A stretch of DNA of 64,000 nt, from contig JAEERW010000004.1 of assembly GCA_016286055.1 (NCBI GenBank), forward strand, positions 186,001 to 250,000, in the 5' to 3' direction. The notes below the pieces were generated by a model. The model did not search any database and had not been told where the DNA came from. It saw nothing but the letters and a program-made list of their open reading frames with translations. Below are positions 8,904 to 17,156 of this stretch, in pieces (position 1 is the stretch's first letter; every line of letters starts with the position of its first letter). The position numbers and the translations under genes are program-made. The DNA is from Bacteroidales bacterium (lineage in GTDB: Bacteria > Bacteroidota > Bacteroidia > Bacteroidales > UBA3824).

Positions 8904-10580
8904 ATGAAAAAACACTGTTTTTTTTCGTGCCTGATAGCTGCCGCCCTTTTTACTGGCTGTATTAAGGACGATGGCGAACCGTATACTATTTACAGACAGA
9001 TCGACAACAACAGCACGTTAGTATCTTCGCTCTATGGTTATATGTACGGTAATGCGCAAACCGATATAATAACAAAAGACACTTTCGAACTTACATTCAA
9101 CGAAAGAAATATCCAAGATTTGGATGTATACCTCGGTATAAAATCTAGGTTCTATATTTACGACACATCTCACGTTGTACAATGCGGCTATGTCTACTCT
9201 TACTCCGACACTATGCCTACAATTAAAAAACCTAATTGTGAGGTATTTGAACAGATAACATGGAACAGCAACAACAACAAAGATTCTGTATTTTTTGAAG
9301 GCGAGCAACACAAGCTCAAATTTCATACAGATATACACATCCGCTCGTTTGTGGTAACACAAAACGGTGATACTTGCTACAGTCCGAAGGCAATAAAACA
9401 TTTAACAAGTATGCCAAGCGATGTATGGTATCAACGCAAAGATGCACCATCCTTGTTCCCTGCCCGTGAAGGTATAATTGCTGCCACTACCGAAAAAGGC
9501 AAAACATATTTTTATGGTGGACGTGGAAATATCAATTGCTATTCTGACATGTGGATTTATGACGTAGACAAAGACACTTGGGAACAATTGGCTACATTCC
9601 AACCTACTGATGTTCATCCATATTCCGGCCCAACAGAACGTTGCTACGGTGCCGCATTTATGTATTATAATAGCCACAAAAACGACACCCTAATGTATAT
9701 TATCGGAGGAGAAGACGCTACGGGAGAACCTACTGATGGTAATTTTATTTATAGTTTAAAAAACAACAGGTTTGGCAACACCGCTGACCATCCTAACAAC
9801 CGTCCGTATGTAGAAAAATTAAAAAAACCCACAACTGGTTTGGTTGGTTTCTCTATTGATGCACCTAATAATATTGGAACAGTGCATGTAATAGGCATGG
9901 GAATGATGCACGACGAAATGTCATCGGTAACAGCTATTGAAACTCAAATGTTTACCTACAATGTGGCTAAAGACCTCACCACAGAAGATGGAACCAACTA
10001 TCAATCTTGGCTAACATTTGGAAGCCTCGCAAAAGAAGGCGTGTTAGGCGACAAATCCGCCATAGGATACTACAATTCAGTGGCTGTAAAAGTGAACAAA
10101 AGCACAGTAATTATAGGCACAGGCGTAAGTTCTGATGATCAGAATATGAAACGTTGTGGAAGACTATTCTACGAAGTAAAAAGCAACAAGGCAGGAGAAA
10201 TAGTTTGCAAACAACTGCCTGCACCTCCTGAGGATTTTGTCACACGTTCAAATGCAGCGGCATTCTATCTAGAATACAATCATTTAGGTGGCACGTACAG
10301 CAATTTCTACGTAGGCTCTGGTGTCGACGAAAATGGAAATATTCTCAACGATTTTTGGGCATACGATTTAGCCAACGGCACATGGTCGCGTAAGCGCGAT
10401 TGCAGCAACATTGTTCGCCAAGGTGCGGTTGGTTTTTCGATTCTGCGTGTCGACGACCTTGTAAACAAAGGAGCAGAACCTCAACAACGTGGTATTTTTG
10501 CTTTTGGAAAAGGTTATAATCTCGATGGAGAGAGTACTGCACCCACTGTTCGCAACGACGTTTGGGAATACCTCCCATAA
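8904..10580 (+). CDS. Kelch-repeat surface lipoprotein
   Basis: The start at 8904 is preferred over the ATG at 8874 because it gives a normal lipoprotein signal, MKKHCFFSCLIAAALFTGC, followed by IKDDGE. Acidic residues right after the lipid-bearing Cys fit the surface-export signal of Bacteroidota lipoproteins. Residues from about 175 on contain Kelch blades (YFYGGRGNINCYSDMWIYD, then NDFWAYDLANGTWSRKRD), pointing to a beta-propeller. The first 150 residues form an uncharacterised domain. No catalytic residues stand out; a binding role is likely. The gene forms a unit with the barrel protein 42 nt downstream. Confidence 0.8.
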   Translation: MKKHCFFSCLIAAALFTGCIKDDGEPYTIYRQIDNNSTLVSSLYGYMYGNAQTDIITKDTFELTFNERNIQDLDVYLGIKSRFYIYDTSHVVQCGYVYSYSDTMPTIKKPNCEVFEQITWNSNNNKDSVFFEGEQHKLKFHTDIHIRSFVVTQNGDTCYSPKAIKHLTSMPSDVWYQRKDAPSLFPAREGIIAATTEKGKTYFYGGRGNINCYSDMWIYDVDKDTWEQLATFQPTDVHPYSGPTERCYGAAFMYYNSHKNDTLMYIIGGEDATGEPTDGNFIYSLKNNRFGNTADHPNNRPYVEKLKKPTTGLVGFSIDAPNNIGTVHVIGMGMMHDEMSSVTAIETQMFTYNVAKDLTTEDGTNYQSWLTFGSLAKEGVLGDKSAIGYYNSVAVKVNKSTVIIGTGVSSDDQNMKRCGRLFYEVKSNKAGEIVCKQLPAPPEDFVTRSNAAAFYLEYNHLGGTYSNFYVGSGVDENGNILNDFWAYDLANGTWSRKRDCSNIVRQGAVGFSILRVDDLVNKGAEPQQRGIFAFGKGYNLDGESTAPTVRNDVWEYLP

Positions 10581-10622
10581 TTAATTAATATATGAATATA
10601 CAAACCGAAAATATATAACAAG

Positions 10623-11423
10623 ATGAAACATCTGACATTCATATTACTATTCTGCCTCGGATTCATAGCCACCGCTTCGGCGCAGTTAGAAGAGGACAAT
10701 AAAGCGGAATACCGCTATTGGGGCGTTGTTGTGGGGCTCAACCACGGCTTTGGCGCTCCTCAAAACACCAACGAGAACATTATGCTCCACACAGCCAAAG
10801 GCGATATGTACAAAAAACGCGCTGGGGCTTTCAATTACACTCCGGGCTATCAACTCGGAATGGTATACAACTTCGACTTTAAAAACAACAAGACTGGTAT
10901 TCAAACCGGACTTGAATTTGCTTCTTATGGCTGCCGCACTAAATACGAAACCCGCGACAACGACCTTTACGATATGACTGAATCGTTCAGAGCCATGGCC
11001 GTTACCGTACCGTTACTCTTCAAATTCAGCACAGCCGACATCTACAGAAATATGACCTACATTACTATTGGCGCAAGAGCCCATTACAATATATCTGTAA
11101 TGCAGGGTCAGAAAGCAAGCTGGAACACTCAAAAATACGGCACAAAGCTAAGTGGCGACCAAATCAACCAGATTTCGGTTTCGGGAGTTCTCGGTTTCAA
11201 TGTGGGCATGATTAGCATTAATGCAAACTATATGTTTATGAACTTTATCAACGACAAATGCGAGATTACCGAAGGCGGAAACACTTACAAGCCGTTTGAT
11301 GGAATAAAAGGCGGTTTATATATCTACACAAGTCTCAACGTGCCCATGTGCCGTTGGTTAACAGTTCACAACTGGCAGGCTGAGAAAATCCGCCGCAAAC
11401 TCCGTGGTGGCGCATCTTACTAA
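10623..11423 (+). CDS. Outer-membrane beta-barrel protein, PorT-like
   Basis: A 266-residue protein with signal peptide MKHLTFILLFCLGFIATASAQ. The mature chain alternates hydrophobic and polar residues with aromatic ends (YQLGMVYNFDFKNNKTGIQT, GVLGFNVGMISINANYMF), as in 8-10 stranded barrels of the PorT/OMP_b-brl_2 type. The last strands are followed by a basic tail (KIRRKLRGGASY) that is unusual for a barrel, which commonly ends in an aromatic residue. It lies 42 nt after the Kelch lipoprotein and may work with it at the outer membrane. Confidence 0.65.
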   Translation: MKHLTFILLFCLGFIATASAQLEEDNKAEYRYWGVVVGLNHGFGAPQNTNENIMLHTAKGDMYKKRAGAFNYTPGYQLGMVYNFDFKNNKTGIQTGLEFASYGCRTKYETRDNDLYDMTESFRAMAVTVPLLFKFSTADIYRNMTYITIGARAHYNISVMQGQKASWNTQKYGTKLSGDQINQISVSGVLGFNVGMISINANYMFMNFINDKCEITEGGNTYKPFDGIKGGLYIYTSLNVPMCRWLTVHNWQAEKIRRKLRGGASY

Positions 11424-11450
11424 AAAACAACCAAAATAAGCGGATTCTAA

Positions 11451-11488
11451 AAACGGAATTTCTACTTGGAAATTCCGTTTTTTTTGTA
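11451..11488 (+). terminator. Terminator after the barrel gene
   Basis: AAACGGAATTT (11451-11461) pairs with AAATTCCGTTT (11470-11480) and is followed by a run of T. Confidence 0.85.
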
Positions 11489-11517
11489 TATTTTTACACT
11501 TATAAAAAACACATACC

Positions 11518-12567
11518 ATGAAATCCAAAATACTTGCAATAACCGCCCTCTGTCTGCTCTGCGGATGTGCCGCCTCATACCGCGCCGCCGTTTCTTATCA
11601 AAACGAGTTTGTGGTAATGTTCTACAATCTTGAAAATATGTTCGACATCATCGACAGTCCCGACACCAACGACTCCGACTTTACGCCCGACGGAGCGAAA
11701 AACTGGACACACAACCGCTACGAAACCAAGAAGAAACGCATCTGGCAGGTGATTGCCTCGGTTAGCGACAAACACTTCCCCGATATTATAGGAGTGTGCG
11801 AAATAGAAAACCACAACGTTATGGAGGATATTTTGGCCACCACTCCGCTGGGTGCGTCGGGCTATAGCTGCTACTATCACGAAACTCTCGACCGCAGGGG
11901 CATCGATGTGGCGTTTCTTTACCGTCCAGAAACTTTTGAAATTGTGGACTCCACTTTCATACCCATCTTTTTTCCCACCGAACCTACATACCACTCGCGC
12001 GACATAATATATGTAAAAGGCATTGTCAAGGAGTTTGGCGACACTCTTCACGTATTTGTAAACCATTGGCCAAGCCGTTACAGCGGACGTATCGCAAGCG
12101 AAGAACTCCGTATGGACGCTGCCAGAACGCTCCGGCACAACATAGATTCAATTATCGCAATAGTGCCGGGAGCAAAAATCGTTTGCATCGGCGACTTCAA
12201 CGATTCTCCGTTAGATAAATCGGTAAACGAAGGACTTGGCTCTATCACCACTTTCGACACCATTCAACCCCAAGGGCTCTATCACCTTGCCCATTATATG
12301 CAAACCGAACGCAAAATGTGGACATACAAATATCAAGGCGTTTACGACATTCTCGACCAAATATTTGTAACTGGCAACCTTATGCTCAATAGTGGACTCT
12401 GCTGCACCAAAGACGATGCACAAACTGTATATCGCGAATTTCTGCTTGAATACGAGGCCAACGGACCAAAAACCAAGCGCACATATATTGGAATGAAATA
12501 CAACGATGGATTTTCCGACCATCTGCCCGTAACTCTCACACTTCACGAGCCTATACAAAAGAAATGA
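11518..12567 (+). CDS. Endonuclease/exonuclease/phosphatase-family lipoprotein
   Basis: A 349-residue protein with lipobox (MKSKILAITALCLLCGC). All hallmark motifs of the metal-dependent EEP fold are present: FYNLENMFD near the start, the Glu in GVCEIEN, VNHWPSRYSG, the GDFND motif and the C-terminal SDHLPV catalytic His. EEP proteins hydrolyse phosphodiesters in nucleic acids or phosphomonoesters in lipids and sugars. Membrane anchoring outside the cytoplasm suggests scavenging of extracellular nucleic acid or a phosphorylated compound. The substrate cannot be told from sequence. Confidence 0.85.
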   Translation: MKSKILAITALCLLCGCAASYRAAVSYQNEFVVMFYNLENMFDIIDSPDTNDSDFTPDGAKNWTHNRYETKKKRIWQVIASVSDKHFPDIIGVCEIENHNVMEDILATTPLGASGYSCYYHETLDRRGIDVAFLYRPETFEIVDSTFIPIFFPTEPTYHSRDIIYVKGIVKEFGDTLHVFVNHWPSRYSGRIASEELRMDAARTLRHNIDSIIAIVPGAKIVCIGDFNDSPLDKSVNEGLGSITTFDTIQPQGLYHLAHYMQTERKMWTYKYQGVYDILDQIFVTGNLMLNSGLCCTKDDAQTVYREFLLEYEANGPKTKRTYIGMKYNDGFSDHLPVTLTLHEPIQKK

Positions 12568-12591
12568 GCGACGCCCCGAAAGGTACGTCGC
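12568..12591. terminator. Weak bidirectional hairpin between convergent genes
   Basis: GCGACG (12568-12573) pairs with CGTCGC (12586-12591) right after the EEP stop codon, between two convergent genes. There is no good T tract on either strand, so termination is only a suggestion. Confidence 0.35.
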
Positions 12592-12619
12592 CCAAGTTTC
12601 ACATTTAAAAAATCACTAA

Positions 12620-12985
12620 TTATGCTTGTTTAATACCTTGCTCACGCATATATCGCTCTACAACATCGTCTAGGCCGCTTGCATCGGTGATAACCTGCTC
12701 GCCTTGTTCATTTTCCATAAGTTTCAGTTTGAGAGCGTTGGCTGTGGCGGGACCGAATGATCCGTCGGCTTCTACACCTACGAATGTCTGCAAAGCCTTG
12801 ATGGTTTTAGTACCGAGTTTTCCGTCTTCTACCAATCCGGCATTAGTTTCTTTATTAATCCATGCCTGAAGTTTTTTAATAGTGTTTTCACCAATCATTC
12901 CGTCGGCTTTGGTGCCGATTTTTTCTTGCAATTTGATGATGGTGTCATGATCTAATTTCCAAATTGAAGTAATTTCGTCTGCCAT
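12620..12985 (-). CDS. Protein with two peptidoglycan-binding-like repeats, no export signal
   Basis: The ATG at 12985 is preferred; the upstream extension would need a TTG. The 121 residues hold two PG_binding_1-type helical repeats: LQEKIGTKADGMIGENTIKK and LQTFVGVEADGSFGPATANA, each with the D-G-x-x-G-x-x-T signature. Such domains usually sit on exported hydrolases, but there is no signal peptide, lipobox or catalytic domain here. A phage-like or regulatory origin is possible. The gene stands alone between an EEP lipoprotein and rubrerythrin. Confidence 0.7.
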   Translation of the reverse strand: MADEITSIWKLDHDTIIKLQEKIGTKADGMIGENTIKKLQAWINKETNAGLVEDGKLGTKTIKALQTFVGVEADGSFGPATANALKLKLMENEQGEQVITDASGLDDVVERYMREQGIKQA

Positions 12986-13102
12986 TTTAAGTTTAGTTAT
13001 TGCGTTAGACAATTAGTTAATTCTTACAACCGTAAAATTATGGAATTTTTCTTTACGTGTATTGATTTTTTGAATTTTTTTTCAAAAAAAAATTCTCTGC
13101 CG

Positions 13103-13645
13103 TTAAAAATTTTGGGCTTTTAATTGGAAATATGCTTGCGGATGGTCGCAAACGGGACATACTTCGGGGGCAGACTTGCCCACAACAATGTGTCCGCAGT
13201 TGCTGCACTGCCAAATACAATCGCCATCGCGCGAAAAAACTATCTTATCTTCGATATTTTTCAAAAGTTTGCGGTAACGTTCCTCGTGTTCCTTTTCGAT
13301 AGCCGCCACGCCTTCAAACAGGTCGGCAATCTCGTTGAAACCTTCCTCGCGGGCTTCTTTTGCCATACGGGGATACATATCGGTCCATTCTGAATTTTCG
13401 CCCTCGGCAGCGTCTTTGAGGTTGGCAAGAGTATCTTGAATTTTGCCACCGCAAAGGAGTTTGAACCATATTTTGGCGTGTTCTTTTTCTTGGTTTGCGG
13501 TTTCTTCAAATAGGTTGCCTATCTGCACAAAGCCGTCTTTTTTAGCCTTTGAAGCATAGTAAGTGTATTTGTTACGTGCCTGACTTTCACCGGCAAAAGC
13601 CTCCATCAGGTTCTGTTCTGTTTTTGTGCCTTTTAGTGATTTCAT
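13103..13645 (-). CDS. rbr: Rubrerythrin
   Basis: Cytoplasmic non-haem iron peroxidase that protects anaerobes against hydrogen peroxide. The 180 residues comprise an N-terminal ferritin-like di-iron domain with glutamate/ExxH ligands ([32 protein letters not shown]). A C-terminal rubredoxin domain follows, with two Cys-x-x-Cys pairs (CSNCG and CPVCDHP). A TATATTTG promoter box lies 51 nt upstream. The presence of rubrerythrin agrees with an anaerobic or microaerobic way of life. Confidence 0.95.
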   Translation of the reverse strand: MKSLKGTKTEQNLMEAFAGESQARNKYTYYASKAKKDGFVQIGNLFEETANQEKEHAKIWFKLLCGGKIQDTLANLKDAAEGENSEWTDMYPRMAKEAREEGFNEIADLFEGVAAIEKEHEERYRKLLKNIEDKIVFSRDGDCIWQCSNCGHIVVGKSAPEVCPVCDHPQAYFQLKAQNF

Positions 13646-13695
13646 TGTGTGCGAATTTTGATTGTTTGTAATTTATTTAATTGTATTATTCTCTG

Positions 13696-13703
13696 CAAAT
13701 ATA
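13696..13703 (-). promoter_or_regulatory. -7 box of rbr
   Basis: The minus strand reads TATATTTG, matching TAnnTTTG, with a start codon about 50 nt downstream. Confidence 0.6.
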
Positions 13704-13714
13704 AAAAAAGTTCC

Positions 13715-13810
13715 TTAATTCTCCCCATAAAACTTATCCAAAAACTCCTGCGGATCCATAACGTCAATCTGGGCATCAGAAAAGTCCTTTTTCAATAAGA
13801 TAATCGTATT
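13715..13810 (-). pseudogene. Remnant of a PIN-domain toxin C-terminus
   Basis: In a frame shifted relative to the antitoxin, the minus strand encodes a stretch ending KKDFSDAQIDVMDPQEFLDK, then FYGEN and a stop. This aligns with the end of the intact PIN toxin at 44919-45347 (KKDFAQSTIQVLEPQEFLDM). The roughly 110 codons before it, including the first catalytic Asp, are gone. The join to the antitoxin lies in the A-rich codons near 13785, where a run of A occurs in both genes and could have favoured a deletion. Nothing suggests that the remnant is translated. Confidence 0.8.
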
Positions 13811-14057
13811 TCATTTGTTCCAATTCTGCGTCAGTAGCCTCTAAGCCATTACCCGTCAGAAAAATAGACGCTAATTCATCCGAAATTCTTCTACCACCTA
13901 ACTTTGGGTTTTTTGGCGGCAAATCAGATTGTTTGCTTTTAATATGATGTCCCTCGGAAGCAAAAGCTTCTGCCACCGTATATATCACATACAATTGCTT
14001 TTCTGTCAGTTTTTGCATTGTATTGTCAATCCTTGTTCTCAATTGTGTTGCAGTCAT
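13776..14057 (-). CDS. Antitoxin-like protein left without its toxin
   Basis: A 93-residue protein closely related to the antitoxin at 44632-44922. Both share a first helix of the type LRxxIDNTxQxLTExQLYxxY, then VAEAFA or IAEAFA, then the linker LPPKNPKxGGRRISD. In the intact copy the next gene is a PIN toxin overlapping by 4 nt; here only the toxin's last codons remain. The C-terminus (YLIEKGLF) resembles the intact copy's YLQEKYK, so the antitoxin itself may be complete. It has its own promoter box. A lone antitoxin could still repress its promoter or block related toxins. Confidence 0.75.
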   Translation of the reverse strand: MTATQLRTRIDNTMQKLTEKQLYVIYTVAEAFASEGHHIKSKQSDLPPKNPKLGGRRISDELASIFLTGNGLEATDAELEQMKYDYLIEKGLF

Positions 14058-14086
14058 AGTCTTTCTTTTTAATGTTTTCTTCTCTG

Positions 14087-14094
14087 CAAATATA
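14087..14094 (-). promoter_or_regulatory. -7 box of the solitary antitoxin
   Basis: TATATTTG on the minus strand, 30 nt before the start codon. Confidence 0.55.
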
Positions 14095-14110
14095 AATATT
14101 TTTCAAAATA

Positions 14111-14146
14111 AAACAAAAAAAAGCCCGCAGATATTATCTGCGGGCT
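14111..14146 (-). terminator. Terminator of the cytolysin-like gene
   Basis: AGCCCGCAGATA (14122-14133) and TATCTGCGGGCT (14135-14146) form a strong stem, followed on the minus strand by a run of T, 32 nt past the stop codon. Confidence 0.9.
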
Positions 14147-14177
14147 GTATTAATTGGAAAAAACTAATTTCAAATGA

Positions 14178-15911
14178 TTAAAGTTTAAGGTCGAATCCAA
14201 TACGGATTATTACATCGGAGTGTTCATTTGTATTATGGTTAGCATCCTTATTAGGACATTTATACTTATACCAATCACCTGACATCTCGAAAACGTAATG
14301 ACCATCAGCGTCTTTTTTCAATTTAACACTATTTTCACCGCTTAGCAACTGGTCAACAGTAATAGACCCATGATCACCCCAAAATAATTCGTAATCGAAA
14401 TACTCATGTGAACACTCTTCGCCATAAACACCATGAACATAGAAATCGACTTCAAGAGATTTGTTAAGGTCATTTTCTGGATCAATCGACAATGAAACCA
14501 TACTATTATAAGAGAGTTTAGTTTTTTCACCATATTTACACTTAACCATATGATTCTTATCCTTAACCCAAAAATCACCGATTTTTTCACCATTATACAT
14601 CAAATAAAAATTGCCGTATATATTCATATAATCAGTAGGACCGCTAACATACTCAAAATAAACTGGTTGAATAGATGCTTTACTAGCATGACAATTGCGG
14701 ATAGTGTATTTTGTAGCATTTGACACACTGAAAATGTTGCGTTCTTTCAGCGACTTAAGAGTAAATGCAATAGGAGCGGCAGGCGACTCCTTAGAAAAAT
14801 TGCCACCTGACTTGATGTATTCTAACATTCCATCTAATCCCGAAATAGCTTTTGCAGCTTGTTCTCCAGAACCACCAACAACAGTGCCCGAAATAGTAGT
14901 TTCCTTAGATTTTAAAGTTTGCTCAAATTCAGTTTTTAGTGTAGCATTCCAAATAGCTGCATTATACTGTGCCTCCAATGCAGCTTTAATTGTTTGAGCG
15001 CTTTCTGAACTTTCAACAGAGAAATATGCCACACGACCGTATTTAACGCTCGACACATACACTGGAATAGTACAACCGTTTAAAGCTGTTTTAATATCAT
15101 CTGCTGATACTGAGGGATCAAAAAAATCTGCAATTGTTGGAGGTTCATCCATATCTACAGTATAATATACCTGGATCAATTTTACAAGTACGTGACTCTT
15201 GGTTGAGCTTTTGTCAAAATTAAATCCCGCCTCAATATTTGCACGCTTTCCGATATTGGCAGTAGTACCAATGGCAAGACTAAGCTGCTCTTCGCTGTAA
15301 ACTTCTTTTATTTCAAAAGTGGTATTGGCTTGAGTATGTCCATTAATCTCGCAATCGTAAAGCATACTTTTGATACCATCTCTAACGCCACTGAGGGTTG
15401 GGTTCTCTACGCATACGCTACTATTCCCCTCTTTATTAAAGAAGTCGGTAGAAATAGTCAAAGGTGCACGTTTAAGAGAAACAGTCTTGTAACCGCCATT
15501 TTTAATTGTATTTCCATCAAGTATACTACCAGGATAAATAGAACTGCTTGCTGGATCAAGGAGCATATTTTCATTAAATTTTTCACTCTGCTCATACTCT
15601 TGACAATCACATATTACGATGCCATCGCCGGTATTGAGTTTTTCAGTTGTTGAAGCACCTTCCCTTTTATAGGTAGACTCATCTTCTGGCGTAGGGAAAG
15701 AAGCAAACAATTCTTTGATTTCTTTATGTCTAGCTGTAACATCATTTGTTGATTCTTGTGATGTTTCTCCATTTGTGTTTGCTTCTGTGTTAGAATTAAA
15801 ATTAGAGTTGTTTGGTTCATCATCTTTGCTGCAACCGTAGATAATGGCGGATAATAACACGCCGCATAATGCTGTCGAAAATATCGACAAGTAATTGTTT
15901 AATTTTCTCAT
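14178..15911 (-). CDS. Cholesterol-dependent-cytolysin-like surface lipoprotein
   Basis: A 577-residue lipoprotein (lipobox IYGC, Cys27) with SKDDE after the Cys, a good match to the surface-export signal. From residue 95 to about 410 it follows the thiol-activated cytolysin fold: LDPASSSIYPGSILDGN at 118-134, SGVRDGIKSML, YTVDMDEPPTIADFF, YVSSVKYGRVAYFSVES at 285-301, VVGGS at 344-348 and a SPAAPIAF segment. The Gly-Gly pair at 346-347 is the hallmark shared by the cytolysins and their CDC-like relatives. The C-terminal 165 residues lack the Trp-rich undecapeptide and look like a different beta domain, so the target may not be cholesterol. It probably forms pores, in other bacteria or in host cells. 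It has its own promoter and terminator. Confidence 0.88.
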   Translation of the reverse strand: MRKLNNYLSIFSTALCGVLLSAIIYGCSKDDEPNNSNFNSNTEANTNGETSQESTNDVTARHKEIKELFASFPTPEDESTYKREGASTTEKLNTGDGIVICDCQEYEQSEKFNENMLLDPASSSIYPGSILDGNTIKNGGYKTVSLKRAPLTISTDFFNKEGNSSVCVENPTLSGVRDGIKSMLYDCEINGHTQANTTFEIKEVYSEEQLSLAIGTTANIGKRANIEAGFNFDKSSTKSHVLVKLIQVYYTVDMDEPPTIADFFDPSVSADDIKTALNGCTIPVYVSSVKYGRVAYFSVESSESAQTIKAALEAQYNAAIWNATLKTEFEQTLKSKETTISGTVVGGSGEQAAKAISGLDGMLEYIKSGGNFSKESPAAPIAFTLKSLKERNIFSVSNATKYTIRNCHASKASIQPVYFEYVSGPTDYMNIYGNFYLMYNGEKIGDFWVKDKNHMVKCKYGEKTKLSYNSMVSLSIDPENDLNKSLEVDFYVHGVYGEECSHEYFDYELFWGDHGSITVDQLLSGENSVKLKKDADGHYVFEMSGDWYKYKCPNKDANHNTNEHSDVIIRIGFDLKL

Positions 15912-15959
15912 TTTATTAATGTTAGTAGATTAAAAAATAAAAATTAGTTTTTTCCGCCG

Positions 15960-15967
15960 CAAATATA
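15960..15967 (-). promoter_or_regulatory. -7 box of the cytolysin-like gene
   Basis: TATATTTG on the minus strand, about 50 nt before the start codon; a single A-rich leader follows. Confidence 0.6.
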
Positions 15968-16020
15968 AAACTTTATAGTTCAAAAAAAAAAAAAATACAG
16001 AAATATATAGTATAATAAAC

Positions 16021-16052
16021 AAAAAAAAGAGCCCAACTTGAAAGTTGGACTC
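16021..16052 (-). terminator. Terminator of the lipoprotein gene at 16087
   Basis: GAGCCCAACTT (16029-16039) pairs with AAGTTGGACTC (16042-16052), with one mismatch, and is followed on the minus strand by eight T. Confidence 0.85.
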
Positions 16053-16086
16053 TTTTATATTGTTTAGTTAAATCTCTCGACTAAAA

Positions 16087-16920
16087 TTATTTAGAGAAAG
16101 GTGCGCATTTAGAAACGTCAACGGTAACGTTTTTAACAAGACCGTTTTTCATTGTAATGCCTTTGAAAGTAGCGTCAGTAGAACCTGATTCAGTTTGAAT
16201 GCTGATAACTTTGCAAATAGCACCGCTTTCTGTAACAATTACACCACCATCTTTAATAACACTTGCAGATGTGCCATTTTGATAGAGGGCAACTTTACCA
16301 CATTTAGAGTTAATTTCAGAACTTTTAGCTGCTGATGCTCTCTTAATACCTTCTACTGTGTTGCCGTCAGAAGAAGAGTTAGCAATAACCTCTACATCTG
16401 CTGCATTAGCTTTAGCACCATCAATGTTATAAGCTTTATTTTTGATTACAGAAAGGTAAGAAGATGTAGTTGAATTAGCAGCACCAATTTTGTATTCCAA
16501 AGTTTCGGTAAGTTTCGAAGCAGCTTTCTTTTCTCCTTTGGTTTTACCATAAATATACATCTCCTCAATTTCAACTGCAACAGTAGGGATGTATGCAGTA
16601 AAAGATACGTTCTTATTGCCTTGTTCGTCAAGAGCTTTAACTTTTTCCTGATCACCATTCTTCAACAAGTCAACGATAACGTCATCTCCATCTGCATCTC
16701 TTGAAAGAACGAGTTTTTTAATCTTTGTATTGGCTTTGATTTGACCATCAATAAGAACTTTGCCATCAGGCTGAGCTACTACATTTAAACCTGTGAAATC
16801 AATCTGCTCATCAAGAGAAATAAGATCATCAACGACATCATCAGTTCCACAAGATGTGAACGATGTTGCTGCGAACATAGCAGCTACCATAAATGCTGAA
16901 AATTTTGCTAATTTTTTCAT
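16087..16920 (-). CDS. Lipoprotein of unknown function
   Basis: A 277-residue protein with lipobox TSC (Cys24) and an acidic stretch (GTDDVVDD) after it, suggesting surface display. Residues 45-130 look like a beta-sandwich (GKVLIDGQIKANTKIKKLVL, then VSFTAYIPTVAVEIEEMYIY). The second half contains a stretch rich in Ala, Ser and Asn. I recognise no family. It lies directly upstream of the cytolysin-like gene on the same strand, but each has its own terminator, so they are separate units that might still be functionally linked. Confidence 0.75.
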   Translation of the reverse strand: MKKLAKFSAFMVAAMFAATSFTSCGTDDVVDDLISLDEQIDFTGLNVVAQPDGKVLIDGQIKANTKIKKLVLSRDADGDDVIVDLLKNGDQEKVKALDEQGNKNVSFTAYIPTVAVEIEEMYIYGKTKGEKKAASKLTETLEYKIGAANSTTSSYLSVIKNKAYNIDGAKANAADVEVIANSSSDGNTVEGIKRASAAKSSEINSKCGKVALYQNGTSASVIKDGGVIVTESGAICKVISIQTESGSTDATFKGITMKNGLVKNVTVDVSKCAPFSK

Positions 16921-16972
16921 TTTTTTGTAGTTTTTGTTTGTTTATAATTCTATTAATTGTATAAATGTATTG

Positions 16973-16980
16973 CAAATTTA
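16973..16980 (-). promoter_or_regulatory. -7 box of the lipoprotein at 16087
   Basis: The minus strand reads TAAATTTG, a match to TAnnTTTG, 52 nt before the start codon. Confidence 0.5.
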
Positions 16981-17156
16981 AGAACGTATGGAATACAGAG
17001 AGCGTTTTTGTGCGTTACCTTATTGTTAAGTTTTGTTACCGCTCAGCCGCGTTTCCGAATATTTAAACGCCGATGCAAAAAAAATGTTGCAACCTCGGTG
17101 ATTTTTTTTCGGCTTCCGAATGTATAACACCCAACGAAGGGGATACCCTAATAATT

